A DNA stretch of 64,000 nucleotides, from contig NC_089220.1 in NCBI RefSeq assembly GCF_963924675.1, forward strand, positions 61,204,639 through 61,268,638. The letters run 5' to 3'. Position 1 is the first letter of the stretch. Every line of letters starts with the position of its first letter. The notes under the pieces were generated by a model that saw only the letters and a program-made list of their open reading frames with translations, had not been told where the DNA came from and made no database searches. This stretch comes from Phocoena phocoena. Taxonomy: Eukaryota > Chordata > Mammalia > Artiodactyla > Phocoenidae. Shown piece by piece: positions 11,291 through 25,088 of this stretch. A program made the position numbers and the translations under genes.

Positions 11291-13184
11291 AAATTTTCTT
11301 TATCTTATTCACAGCTCAACTTAAATTCAATTTCTGAGTTAGTACCTCCTCCAACTAAGAGAATACAATAGTATTTAGTTACTCTAGCTCAGTCTTCAAT
11401 TATTTTTCCTAAACTCCAGTCCCAGAAGAAGGACTTTTATCAAGTGATAATAGGATGATGCCACTAAAAGCTTTAGTTGAGAGTTGTATTACCCCATCAC
11501 TTGAAAGAAAACTGCATTAGAAATATACCAATAAAATGCAACAAAAAGTGAAGTTATAGGTCTGTTTCATACACTATTCGAATAGAAAGATAAGATAAAT
11601 GTTTTAAAGAACAATTCACTTCTGATTCAAATTCATCTCTAAGCAGATGAAAGTTTAAACTAAAACTATTCTATTGATTGTTCTCTATCTCTCTCATATG
11701 GTTTGAAATGGAAACTCTGTAACTTTCTTTTGTAATTTGCTTCAGTGTTGAATCAATGTCATTGTTAATTGTTCCATCATTATGACTAACAGAATTAATA
11801 CTATTTAAATTCATTTCTCCATAGGAACTTATAGAATAAGTTATTAATCTCTTCTTCATAATTCAATGAAACCTAACTTTCTTTTCTCAAATAACAATAA
11901 AGTTTTTATGACAACTATCAATCCCTTTATTTATTTGCTCTTCTGCAGGCACACTGCATTATTTGGACATAAGAATTTTAACCACTTCAAACCAAACATA
12001 TTCCCCAATTTTTGCTATCATTATTTAATGCTATCACTGCCATGTAAACCTATCCTGTGACCATTTGAAAATGATGTTATGGAAGATTATTACTCACTAT
12101 TCCTCAAATGCCACCTACTGCTACTGTTAGAGACAGTTTATTCATCTGGGCAAAGTGGGTAAATTTAGTAAAGACTTTTTAGAATCCTAATACTTAATAC
12201 ATGTGCCTAGGCCAGCTGTATTATATGCTTTGAAGACCCTGTATCTCCCTAGTGACTTTCATACTGTTTCCAATGGATCATTTTCATGATCTAACAAATT
12301 CTCCCTTTACTCCTGGAGGTATTACTATTGTCAACTATCCCAATGTTAGCGTTGCTACTAAATTCTCAATTCCTTAGTCTAGAAAATTAACAGCATTATA
12401 CTATTTCCTAACCTAGTAAAGAAAGCTTTAGGATCCCTTTTGAGTTCAATTCTCCAGACAATTATACATTAATGTCAGTTAAACTGATTGAATTGAATTA
12501 ACTGAATATACTCAGTTAAATTGATGCTACCCAAGAAATCATAACTCATGGCCAAAAATAACTGTTACTTCACAACTACTATATAGAAGTGAGGAGGTGG
12601 CTAGAATCAAATAGGGATTCTTCGAGGCTGGGGAATTTTGTTCTGTCTGGCTTTGTAAATAGTTTGTGACAACTGGTATCTGTGTAAATGGATTTGATGG
12701 TCCCCTGTGGGGTCAATACTGTTTACAGAGCTGTTTCTTCAGAGTGGTTGAGCTAGAATTGTCTCTAGGGATCCTACAGGGGTTACTCAGAATAGCAACA
12801 TCTCAGGTACCTGAGAGCTCAGTGGCAGAAAGAGAAAGAGGAATGGAGGTGCTATAGGCAGGTACATTTGAATAAATGGATCTCTCTCCTTCAGATGCAG
12901 GTGCTACTCAGGGGCACTTGTAATCTAAAATGAACCATAAAGGAAGCAATTTGTTAATGTGCTCTCTGACACTTGCTAACATAATTGGTCACCACTTCTT
13001 TACACTCTATCTTTTCTTTTTTTGGAAAGGTTATTACTTATATCGTAGCATCTGATTTTATAAAACCTCATATTTATTGCTTCTTTTGTATACTGTCTAT
13101 CACTACATTATGCAAAAACATCAAAATGATATGACACTTTTTGCTATTAAATAAGTGTAAATCTGATTTCATGATGGAAATACT
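11291..13184. other. MIPOL1 intron, nothing recognised
   Basis: No exon, RNA gene or recognisable transposon. Short ORFs are not supported by any family resemblance. Confidence 0.5.
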
Positions 13185-13223
13185 ATAGTAGTCCCACATT
13201 TTAAACAAATGTGGGACTACTAT
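13185..13223. repeat. perfect inverted repeat (17-bp arms, 5-nt loop)
   Basis: Left arm ATAGTAGTCCCACATTT (13185-13201), loop TAAAC, right arm AAATGTGGGACTACTAT (13207-13223). The CCCACATTT motif occurs a third time directly afterwards at about 13224-13232. No transposon signature or target duplication was seen around it. Confidence 0.9.
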
Positions 13224-13574
13224 CCCACATTTTTTCAATGGTTAAGAATTTTTCTAAACAAACATTAGTTTCAACACAGCATAAGCTAGTGGCTCCTAAC
13301 CAATTCCTTAACTGAGTTACACATAGATTATCTATCTGTATGTGTGTATAGATATTCTTTATTTCCTTTACTAAATATTTCCGACTATTTGCTTCCTTTA
13401 TGTGTGTGGGGCGGTTAGTTTTCCACACAGATGCATATATGGGCTTTTCTCTCCCCAAACATAAAAGAAGGACATCAGAAACTTCTGCCATATCATAGTG
13501 GTTCCACTTAATATGAGTACAAGAGCAAAGATTAGACCTTCCAAGTAGAATACTGGTGTATTTAGAGTTTCCAA

Positions 13575-13815
13575 GCAGAACCACAGTGCATGGGCTCTGA
13601 AGACTGACTGCAGAGTTTGAATTCTGGCTCTACCACACAGCTGTATGACCTTTACCAAATTACTAAACCTCTCATCAATTTCCCTATCAGTAAAAAGCAC
13701 ATAATAAAAGCACCTACCTCAAAAGGTTATTATGAGCATTAAATTATTTAAATTATATAATCTCTTGGAAAAGTGTCAGTACAGAATACCACTCAATAAA
13801 TGTTAGCTATTATTA
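13575..13815 (+). repeat. MIR SINE remnant
   Basis: Near full-length MIR order: CATGGGCTCTGAAGACTGAC, TTTGAATTCTGGCTCTACCA, GCTGTATGACCTTTACCAAA, CACCTACCTCAAAAGGTTAT and the 3' end CTCAATAAATGTTAGCTATT. Confidence 0.88.
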
Positions 13816-16800
13816 TTTGCAAGAATCTACTTAGCTAAAAGTAAGATTTTCTTATTAAAATGTAATAAGAATAAATAAAATATAGTAAGAAAAAATTTTC
13901 TTATTAAAAGAACAGAAGACATGAACATGGAAAATAAATAAAATGCTACTTTGTTCAATGAAAAACATACAAAAAAGAGAAAATACTTAAGGTTAAAACT
14001 TGTAGTTAATACATAATGGTTTAATAAAGTTTGTATAAGATTATAAAACTAATAAGTTACAAAAGTAACAGAACTTCAAAATTCAGAAATCCTGACATTA
14101 GAGAAAGATCCTGAAAGAAAATTCAACCTCATAGAAAGAAAACTAAGAGTATATTTCTGTAAATTCAATCCCATGGCAGGAAAATAAGAAATTTAAATAA
14201 CATGTTTCTGTAATATAATTTGAACACTACCATATTGGCACATGATATTAGATATGATCAGGATCATAGCTAGTAGATCACAGGTACTTATCCTACAGAG
14301 ATTCTAATTCAGGAGTCACAAGAAATCAGGTAACTTTTGGATCCTTGGCTTAAAATATGCAAACTTGTTACCTGGATACTGTACACTCTCTCAGGGGGTT
14401 TTCAATTTATTTTTCGGCTTGACCAGCCATAAGAAGAAGAAGAAGAAGAAAAGTACTATAACTTTCATTTTCATTGTTCTGTATTCTCATTGCTCACATT
14501 TCAAGCATCCAAAACAACATGTAGCCGTTGGCTGTTACGTTGAAAAGCAAAGATACAGAGTTTTATGTAATTCTGATAAAGTGTATTATATATATTGAGG
14601 GGAAGTCAAAAACATGTGATGGGGGAGAGCCTGGATATAGCTATAAGATTTTGAAATAAGGCTTGATAAAGGTTTGTTAACCTGGAAAATCATGAAACCT
14701 GTGAATGTCAATAATTTATTCATTTGGACATGAATTCAAAATAAACTATATCCTTTACATTCCCATATATGGTTGTATCCCTAAATAAACATGTCAAAAA
14801 GAACTGGTGAGATTATTTCATCTGTGATTAAGACAATTCAAAGGCTTAGTGTACCACGTTACAAATTATCCACTGACTAGTCATAGAAATCACTTTACTG
14901 GAATTTTGTTATTTGTTTTATTATTAAAAAAACTAAAGTGGTAGTACTACACCAAATTTTTATAAGTTTTTGTTTCAAGTCTGAAATAGTCATGAACATA
15001 TCAATATTCATTCAACACACTTCTGTGCAAGAACTGTTCTACTGTAATGTTTCAGCTTCTAAATTTTAACGTCTTTCATCAAATGAAGGCCATGAACACA
15101 GTATAATAGTGTAATTGCCTAAACCTTACACTGCCTAACTTATGAACATATTGCATAAATTAAAGCTTTGTAAAAATTATATCACCCTATTTAAACCATT
15201 GCAAATATCATTTAAGCTAAAATGATTGTGAAAACTATCCTAAAATTAGATTAACTAGCACAACGGTACTCTTTATTCTCTTTTTTCCCCAGTGATATGA
15301 ACTATTTGGCTACTTACTATATATTTCTAACCTTTTCAATTTTCCTGTTATAAGAATAATTTATATAAAGTAATTAAAAATATGAATCAACTAGGTAAGT
15401 CTTAAATTTCTACCACTGCAAGTAAAACGGGTTTCATAATTATATATTTTTTGATTACTAAGTATAAACACATACTAATTATCTATGAATTCAACAATTC
15501 CATAAACCATTTATGGAAGGTAACTTTTCCAATAACAATTGTAAAGAGAGAAAAAAAACCTATTTCTTTATATGTGCCTTTCATTTTACTTAAGAACATT
15601 TTTAGATTTGGAAAACAAAACAGAAGAATCACCAGTCAGATACCAAGTGGAAATCACTGAAACACAATGTTAGTTCTAATGGATGGATGATTGTATTTGG
15701 TCTTTTGAAACTTTGAAGTATAGGTAAGTCTTGATCACACAAATTAATAAATCCTAAAGCTGGAGTTAACAATAACCATTACACCCAAATTCTGCGGCTT
15801 AGCCCAGCCAATTTTTCAAAAGGTCAGGTTGTGAACTGGAGAAGATCAGGGAGGTCCACCGCATAGCTTTGTTGCCAGGCATCTCTCGTCTGGATTGTTG
15901 CAGGCATTTATTAGTATTCGTCAGCAGACTCAACAGAGCAAACAAGAAATTCAAGCACGAATAATAAAATGAAATGCTGCTATATAACCCTTTGTCATTC
16001 AGCAAATATGGGACTTTTTAGCTACATTGTTCCTAAACCTGGGTTACTACTTTAATTTTTCTCCCCAGTGCTGACTGAATGAGTATGCATGTGTGTTAAA
16101 TGCAGAGCTCCCCTAACAACTGCAGGACTGCCATTTAATCTGTTGGTAGATGGACCATTTCCTGTGGGAACCCTAGCTATGATTTCCAGATCCACCAAAT
16201 AAATCTCAGATTAAGATTCCAAATGAAACCTGCCTTTGGCAGATAAAAAATGTCAAGATGGATATAAACAGTAAAATTATAAATTATCTAGGTGTTGCAT
16301 GACAAACCAATGTTCAATTTTTTTTGTTGACATGTGCCTAGATATCAAAACTATATGAGACATTCATCAAATGTCACACTTTCATAATATTGGAGGCATC
16401 ATTAAAACTGTTTGACTAAGGACCTCAAAGTGTTTAAGCAGTAGCTCAAAAGTATATTTGTGCAAAGTAGAAGAATAAATTTACATATCAGCAGCAGCTC
16501 ATAAGGGATGGGTAAATATTCTGTTTATCTCTCATTGTAATTCAGGTTACTTTAAATACAAGGTTTTAGGAAATCATTATACTCTATATGGCATCATTAC
16601 ATAACTTTCTATGCAAATGATGTATGTTTTATTCAAATTCACCATTTGTTTTGGGGGGAGGGAACAAAAGGAAAAGGAAGGGACTCTCATTTTATTAATC
16701 AGCTGTGACTACTATACTAGTGTGCCTTGTTAGTTGCACCATAGCATCATCAGCTCCTTCTTAGTAGCATTTTTTAACTTTTAAAAACAGCATTGAAAAC

Positions 16801-19014
16801 CTGAGACAAAAAAAAACCTAAGTAAAAAAAGAGAGAAAATTATAATGTTTTTGTTTCAAGTGACTCTGGGGAGAGGCAGAGATTTTTAAAAAAGAAAAAG
16901 GTAATGAAAGACCAATACAGACCCTATTAGAGACCAATGGCCTATTAAAAATGCAGAGGAAGCCTCTGATGTTAGTCTCTACTGCATTCTCAGGAGATCA
17001 AGGACTTCCTTTTTAATGAAAATTTTTGTTTTGTCTTTGCTCTTCTTACCTGGACTAATGCAGCACTATCCTGGTGTTAAAATATACGGGTTGATTATAA
17101 AATATAGGCAATGAAGGTTTCTGAAAGGAAAAAATCAGATTTGCTGAACTGAAATCATTATTTTTTTTAACTTTGAACTCTTAAAAGCAATTGAATAAAA
17201 GGTTTCAGTGACTCCAAATTCTGCAACATTTGGTTTCTTGATGAAGATTCAGAAATCATCTAATTTACTTAAAATGGGAATTTTTTCAAATTGTAAATTC
17301 TCTACACTTATTTTAATCTGTGGAAAGGATACAGAATATTATACATTCCATATTCCAAATGTTAGAATTTATATACAACCCTGAATCCTTCAGGACGATG
17401 TATTTGTCCTGCTTTTCCTATCATGTTTCCTCCAATGTGTGTTGCTGGTTCAAGGAAACTAAGGCTAAATAAACCCTTCCCATCCTAATCTGTTAGGGAT
17501 CAACATTAACCTGAAAATTCTGAACAGAAGGGGTAAAACTTTTAAAAACAGGATATTAATTAAGGAAGGAAATAAGGTATTTTGTGTTTAACTTTGATTA
17601 TATTTCTATATTAAAAATGCTCAAAATCAAAGAATGTTACTATGTTTTACAGTACATCAAATTACCTTAAGTACAGCCAGTGAAACTATTAAAAAGGACA
17701 TGATTTTTAATTTAAAAAATATTTAATTAGCAAAAACTAACATATTCAGTAACTATACAAGTATAATTTTATCATTGTGAACTGATCACTTTTAACTTTT
17801 CATCCACTAGCATCCTGATTTTAAAGTACCAAAAAGTTTCAATATGTGAAGACAAAAATCACTCAAAAAATAAAGTCCAAATAGAATTTTCTAAAATAAT
17901 TACTTTTACCTTATCAGCACAATTATTCCATTTGACAAAAATTATCACTTTTACCCAAAAGCTATAGATTAGAATATTTTTAATTCAATCATTCATTCAG
18001 ACTATGAAATAATCTATGTAACCAATTTCAAAATTTTATAGCCTGATTTGTTCTAAATTTGTTTTTCATTCCCCAAGAGAAAACAGAAAAGGCAAAACAC
18101 AAAGAAAATTTGTATCCGAAACTTCCTCCCAAAAGATAATAACGTCTTACACGATAGGTTGTTTTGATTAAAACACACTTACATACATGTACTAAACCCC
18201 AAATTTTTAACTACCAGATTTATTTATAACCAAAAATAGTGAGTAAATGTAGTCACATTAGTCCTATTCTACAAACAGCCAGTCAGTCTGAATCAACTGT
18301 GTAAATGGTCATAAATTCAGTCTATACACCACTGTAAATTGATTCAGATCTACAAAATCAACAAAATGCCAACGCACACTCAGGACTTTACAGTAATCAC
18401 GCTAAAGGTGACAAATGCAGCCACTATGGAGACCATAATAATCATCTTAAATATGATACACTGAAATTCAAATTTCTAGAAAATTTAAGATTCAATAATA
18501 TTATTTTGAGATTTGCGTTGTAACTATGTGTTCCAGGAAGTGCTCTGGCATGAAAGGGCCATAACCAGAAATGGATGAGGACTTTTATCAAAGAGCTCAG
18601 AAACTTAAGAATGGAGAACTTAAAGCAAAAAACTTTTGAAAAATTCAAGCAACTTTTCTATTTCAAAAAAATATATTTATATTTTCATGGCCACAAACAA
18701 ATTTAAAAGAGCTTATTAAAAGTAGAATTGAGTTTCCTTAAACCAAAGAAGTAGTCACAAGTTGTATAAAGAGAGGATCATAGCACAGAAATGGAGAAGT
18801 AGTCCTATTAAAAAAAGAAATTTACCATTTTTCATGCTTATTCTTCTTAGTAATTGTCATTTTTATAAAATGAAGGACCAAAGGTGTAGTAAGAATTCCA
18901 TGTAAGAGTGTAGCCTGAACTGACCTACCTAAAATACTCTAAATTTAGTAAAAACAAACAAAAAAAGAAATAAAGAAAGACTCCTATTACCTCCCAAACT
19001 TTTCCCTTATTAAG
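13816..19014. other. long MIPOL1 intron stretch without young repeats
   Basis: AT-rich intron with no SINE or L1 head. Contains an (AAG)n run at 14431-14453. The block around 15790-16260 is more balanced in base composition and might be a conserved non-coding piece, but this cannot be judged from one sequence. Confidence 0.45.
14431..14453 (+). repeat. (AAG)n microsatellite
   Basis: Seven uninterrupted AAG units followed by AAAAG. Confidence 0.95.
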
Positions 19015-19200
19015 AATATATGGGCAGGTTCATCGACTGTAGCAAAGGTACCACTCCAGTGAAGGATGCTGACAGTGGGGGAAGCTGTGCTTGTGTGGGG
19101 TCAGGAAGTAGGGGTATAATGGGAACTCTGTACTTCATGTTCAATTTTGCCATGAGCCTAAAACTGCTCTACAAAATAAAGTATTTTTTAAAAACTGTCA
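19015..19200 (+). mobile_element. L1 3'-end fragment
   Basis: Landmarks of an L1 3' UTR: GGGGGAAGCTGTGCTTGTGT, TATAATGGGAACTCTGTACT, TCAATTTTGCCATGAGCCTA and AAACTGCTCTACAAAATAAA, ending in an A-rich tail. 5'-truncated, old. Confidence 0.75.
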
Positions 19201-20052
19201 AAAAATAAAAGTAAAAAATATTTATGGCATAAGTCCATAAATGTGAATTACTCATATCAGAAATGATGAGTCTCAAAACACAGTTTTTAAAAAACTTCAT
19301 AACCAGCTAGAAAACTAAGTTGCCCTTATAAAAATTTTTTGGTTTTCCATTACATTTTCTTAATGAGGCCAAGAGTCAGGACAGAATCATTCACATCAAG
19401 CTTAAAAAAACAGACACCCAGAATCTCATTTATTTTGTAAACTTATTTTAAAAAAGAGAAATTAATTTTTTCTAAAACAGTATCACCTCCATCATGCTTT
19501 TAAGGATAGCCTTAGCATTTCCTCTGGAAATGAATCAATCCTTGTTGGCTCACTTCCAGTAGTCCTAAAACTACTCTCTCAAATATTCTGGATGGTCATG
19601 TGTAAGAAACTACCAGTACTCTATTAAGTTAGGTCCTATGGAGATAAATAGTAAATTTAAGCAGACCTTGATATGCTCTTTTTTTAACCCTTCTATGGCA
19701 AAATGAAAATTAAAAATGTATTCTTAAATTCACACTTGCCAAAAGGAAAAGGCACATTGTGTGATATCACTAGTCTGAAGATTTTTATTGCAATTGGGAT
19801 TTAAATACAGACAAAATTAGATTTTACACTAAATGAATATTAATTGATTTTACATTCTATTCTACAAAACATAAATATAGTAAATACAAACTATACTACT
19901 TAAAAGAAATCAAGTTTCTGATATTGAGAACATTATATCTGAAGAGAATAAGCTTCCTATAAAACTAATAATAACCGTTTCAAATACTAGTAATTATGTT
20001 TCTTAATAATTTTGAAACTTTTTCGTAGACCTACCTTTCACAGCTGGATGGA

Positions 20053-20072
20053 AGAACAACAACAACAACCAC
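20053..20072 (+). repeat. (AAC)n microsatellite
   Basis: Six AAC units in a row before ACCACC. Confidence 0.9.
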
Positions 20073-20169
20073 CACTTATCTAGGCCGTGTAAAATACTTC
20101 AACAACCTATTTTTTTTATAAACATCTATAAAAACCATTATCACCACCACACTATTGAAAATAATTACT

Positions 20170-20430
20170 CTGGTATGTGAAACCCATATTAAATAAACTC
20201 GTTTCCTGTTTCAGGTATTGTAGTAGGGCTTTTACATACACAATCTCTAATCTTCAAAATGTTCCTAAAGGAAGCATCTCCCTATTCCACACACAAGAAA
20301 ACCACGGCTTAAAAATAATTACAAAACTTCCACCCAGGTCCAGGTAGTTAGTAAATAGAAGATTGAAAACTTAAAACCCAGGTCTGTCTAGTTCCAAAAC
20401 TATAATCTTTCTACTATAACATTTCACTGA
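20170..20430 (-). repeat. MIR SINE remnant
   Basis: Reverse MIR order: TTTTACATACACAATCTCTAATC, then a decayed ACACAAGAAAACCACGGCTT, AAACCCAGGTCTGTCTAGTT and CTTTCTACTATAAC. Strongly diverged. Confidence 0.6.
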
Positions 20431-23400
20431 AATTATTAAATGCATTAGTTCTCCAGTGCAATTTTCCTTTAAATTTAAACAAATAAAAATAAAATTAACA
20501 AACAAAAACAAATTGTGTTACTCATTCAGGGAAAATATACCATTACTTACTAGAAAGCCAATTATTAAATATAATTCAAATCTTATAATTCAATACAGAA
20601 TGACTAATTATGTAGATATTTTCAAAATCTTGAATTTCAAGGAGGGTCTAATCATAATGTCTAGGGAATCATTTTTTTTCTACCAGCTATCTTGCTGATA
20701 GAAATGGATGTCCATTCTATGCAAGTTGCCATTTCCTTTCTGTCTGCTTTAAAATAAAATAGCTTATGAAGATGATATGAGATTCCATTATTTTTGTCAT
20801 AATGACCAAAGACATTTAAAAGCATCCTACTTGTTTTCCCATGGTGTTTCTATATATGTCTACTCTTACAAAATGCTTGCAAATCATGTTCTATATAGAA
20901 CAAAAAAAATATATAGAACAATATATGGGTAAAAAGAACACAAACTTTTTGAAAAGAGAGAAAGATAAATGAACCAATAATAAAAGAGGTTGATGGTGGC
21001 ACACAGGTTCCAAATGCCAAGCAAAAATAAATAGTATTCTGACTCAAGAAGAAACTAACAAATCACTTGTAAGTTACCTTTTGCTACGTTTTAGTTCTAG
21101 TTATTTATTTTGTTTGATAGAAAAAAAATAAAAATCATGGAAACAAAATCATATCATCTTTAGAAATAAAGAAGACAGTTGCTTTTTACTTAAATCAGCA
21201 AGATAAGATTTTTAAAAATATTTGCTAGCCTCCAATAAACTGCAACATGTAAGAAATCTATTGACATAAGCAGTTCTAGAAGGTTTTTCATCTCTCAAGT
21301 TTCAAATGAGTATGATGATTTAGAATCATGCTCACTTTTTAAGCTTAAAATAGTTTAAAAACATATGATTCATATCTAAATTGAGATAATACATAAGTGA
21401 AAATAACTACTGTGTATAAAACACATTAAATATAATTTCCTAAAATAATAAACCTAACAATAATATTAAAGAAACTCATAAAATTGAAAGGTTTTTGTCT
21501 AAAGCTACTTCAAGCTGTATGATTCCTACCATTTCTTACCCTCAATTGGTAAGAAATATTTAAAACATAGCAAACAATGTTTAATTTGGGTAGGCACAGT
21601 AACCTTCTTTAACCTTTCTTAGGGAACACTGACCCCTAAAGGTTCTAGATTTAAATAAGTTTCACAATATTCTAAATTTAACTGGCATCCAGACCTCATT
21701 TTTACCTATATTATTGTAGGTATGTATACTTATGGCAGACATGTTTATTCATAAATAATACTTAAACTATTTCCAATGGACTGTTGTGTACTATAAAACA
21801 ATTAAACCATGTTTCTGCTAATTTAATAAAAATCACCCAAATTTAAGTGCTATCCAGAAATTTATCATACTATTCCAAATAATTATTCATAAGAGATTTC
21901 TGACCCCCATGAGTTTTTTCTTACATAGTTAAGTAAATAAGTAAATGCTAAAAAAAGCTAAACAATCATATAATAACTGACTCTTTCTGAGGGTTAACTT
22001 TGCATATGTCCTTTGTGCCACTTCATTTTTTTTCTTAAAAAGCAGGGGAAAAAAAAGAATGCTGAAAAACAGAAAGCTTTCATGAAAGGACAAAACATCA
22101 TTTACTTAAGAAGCCAGAAGATGTTACCAATGCTTGCTTGACAACACATGTTCATTCACTCACCTATTGCTTCCATCAACCTAAAATTTCATTCATTCAG
22201 GATTTTTTTTAACTACCTAAAGAAACCTAGACAGTTTGTAGATGTCTTCACTCATCCTACCTACCAACCTCAGCTTTACATTTTCTAACTGAGAATAATG
22301 ACAAAAACAGAAAAATGTAATCGTTTTACCTGTTAACATTATTTACCTCATACTCTTTGACATCAAATATTTCAGCAATGTTTCTAAAATAAAGCTAGGA
22401 AAAGAATAACCACTTCAGCACTCCTTATAATGAAACTTCTAAGATGATGCAAAGTGTAATAAAAGTTTTTAATTAGCTCCATTTCCTTAAAAAAATAAGA
22501 TAGCTTTAAATAAAAATAACTATTTACAAGACCAGCCTATGAATATTTGTAAGATAGAGCTTTGAAGTAATCTGTGCTTTATGAAAAATCCCATATCAAA
22601 GAAATAACCATGTGAGATTTTACTGTTTACACATATCAGTTATCACAAAACTAAAATATACTACATTTACCTGTTTAACTTTATTCGTTAATAATGTTTC
22701 ATTAATAGGCCCTTTATATAAAGGAATGTCTTATTCCTATTTCCAATGTTCAAAAAAATGTCTGTAAAAATGCAAATTTTCTTAATGATGTTTCAGTCAC
22801 GTCTGTGCCTCCTGCAAACTATTTATGCGTCTGTCTTTAGCCCGAAAACCTTCCTTTCCAAAAGTGTCCTAGAGCTTCAGCAGCTCCGTTCCTTAACATC
22901 TTTCCTGGTTATTTTACATTTATGAGAAGTATTTCCTCTATAGCACCTATTCTTTAGATATATTAAAAATAATTCCTTTGGCTCCTTAAAGATCCTTTTG
23001 TCTATAATGTGAACGACATGGCTTTCATAGCAATGTGGCCTCTGAATAGGGAACATAAGCTACAGGGGCATCATTATTTACTTCCTCTTTTCTTATTTTG
23101 TACATATATTGAGTAAGAACTGCTCTGAGTTCTTCAAAAGAAGAGTGTTTGCTTGCTTATTTGCATAAATGAGTAAAAACAACTACAACAAATCAGTTTT
23201 CAGCTTCACACCAATACATCCTTATCACAAACTTGAATATAAAGAGAGTAGACTAAAATTAAGTGCCACAAAATCCATTCACTAAAGCTATTAACTTTGC
23301 ATTAAAAACCTTTAACTACATTACTCAGGTATTACTTGCTATTCCTTTATACACAATGCAATCAGTTACCTGGATTCTAAACTCATAACAAGTAGCCTAG

Positions 23401-23925
23401 AATCACAAATAAGAGGAGAAATGCTGCTAATGGTAGGCATAAACGACAAGAAAATTTATAACAGCGTAGAAATCAAAAACAAATGCAGAAACCGAAAAAG
23501 GTATACTCAGTATAGCATCTTTCTATTCCTCAAAAGAATGTGTAGTTATTAACTGATTTAGTTTAATGATGATACAACAGTTCCCCAAAATGGCCTTTAA
23601 TCTTCTGAAAAAGGTAACAGTGTGGTTGATAAATGGCAAAGAAAGAGCCTTGTTGAAGGAGGGGGAATCAAAAGAGAGAGATGTGTGCAATGTTTTGGTA
23701 ATAATTCTATTTTTTTTAATTTAGAGGAAATAAAAACGATGAACATAAAGGCCAAAGTATTCAATTATATGTAATACTATATTCAGAATGATTTGTTTTC
23801 CAAGTATTTCAGATTTGCAACTGTATCCAGATTTAGTGTAAAAGACTTCAAGTAAAAACCTAACATTTTTTAAACCTCTGTCTTTATGGCCCTCTCTCTA
23901 CCTTGCTCTATACGTAGACAGATGT
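20431..23925. other. MIPOL1 intron, nothing recognised
   Basis: AT-rich intron without young repeats, exons or RNA genes that I can support. Confidence 0.45.
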
Positions 23926-25000
23926 GCTCTACTTACTTACCTACCTACCCATATATCCATCCATCCCTCCTTCCACCCAACCACCATTTCTCCCTTTTTC
24001 AGGCCATCTCTCAGTCTGCCTGTCTTTCAAACTGTATTTCTGTCTGACTGTTCTCTCCCTCCGCCTGTGCATATCTGTGTGCATCCTTTTCTCTGTTTCT
24101 CTCCTTGTCTCTGACTCTGTTTTCATGTCTCTGTCTCTGTTTCGAAGTACCTTTTTCTGCCTCTCTCTGCACATCTCTGCAAGTCTCTGTGGCCCTGACT
24201 CTCCAGGGAGAGTCCCCCTCTGACTCCGTTTCTTTGTGGGTGTCTCCGGGTGTGTCTTTTGGTGTGCATGTGTCTCTACATGTGTCTCTGTGCCTGTATG
24301 TGTCTTGGTCTGTTTCTCTGTGTATGTGTCTCCCTCTCCATATATGTTTGTCTCTCTCTGTATATGTGTGTATCTTCCATGTCTCTTTAACTTTGTGTCT
24401 CTTGTCTCTGTGTGTCTCTTTCTGAGTGTATCTGCATGTACACCTGTGCCCCTCTCTCTCAGTGTGTCTCTTCCCCCTCTCCCTCTCCCTCTCCCTCCCT
24501 CTCTCTCTCTCTCTCTCACTCACTGTATGTCTCTGTCTCCTTCTCACCATGTTTCTCTCACTCTGGTAACTCTCCTTCTCTGTGAGTCTCAATATGTGTG
24601 TCTCTTTCTGTGTGTATCTATGCATGTGTGTCTTTCTCTGTGTGTGTGCCTCTGTATATGTGTCTTTCTCATTGAGTTTCGTATTTCCCTCCTATGTCTG
24701 TGTCTCCTTTCTGTTTGTGTTTCTTCCTCTGAGTATACCTCTCTGTATTCATTTCTCTACCATTCATTCTCTCAATCTCCTCTATCATTTTGTGTGTGTT
24801 TCTCTCTCCCTGTGTGTCTGCTTTCCTTTTTTCTCTCAATATCTCTTGCTCTGTGCGTGTCCCTTTCTCTGTGTGTGCATGTCTCTTTCTCCATGTGTCT
24901 TTGTGTCCCTTTTGCAGAATGTGGGTCTCTTTGTGTGTGCCTCCTTCCTTGCATGTGTGTGTGCATGCGTATGCACTTGTGCTTGTCTGCCTCTGTCTAA
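23926..25000. repeat. 1.1-kb TCTCTG/TGTG low-complexity tract
   Basis: The plus strand is an almost uninterrupted degenerate array of TCTCTGTG, TGTGTCTC and CCCTCT units, with a purer core CTCCCTCTCCCTCTCCCTCC and a TCTCTCTC run around 24470-24520. On the minus (gene-sense) strand it is GAGACACAGAG purine-rich. It ends about 90 bp from the splice donor of the MIPOL1 start exon. Long reading frames of 100-254 codons on both strands are by-products of the stop-poor composition, not genes. Confidence 0.93.
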
Positions 25001-25088
25001 TATATTGGTTAGAACAAACACACTTCATTCAGTGCCTTAAACAAGCACAACACCTGGGGTTTGGTAATAATACCTTAAAAGTCCTTAC

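Noticed and set aside
13201..13700. Two overlapping minus-strand ORFs of 127 and 100 codons
   Set aside because: They overlap a hairpin and a MIR element, have no family resemblance and no matching splice sites.
15799..16005. 68-codon minus-strand ORF in a balanced-composition block
   Set aside because: No splice sites or protein resemblance; kept only as possible non-coding conservation.
24236..25000. 254-codon plus-strand ORF and overlapping 100-204-codon ORFs on both strands
   Set aside because: They lie in the TCTCTG/TGTG low-complexity tract; composition alone removes stops. Repetitive Ser/Leu/Cys/Val or Arg/Glu/Thr translation, no domain.
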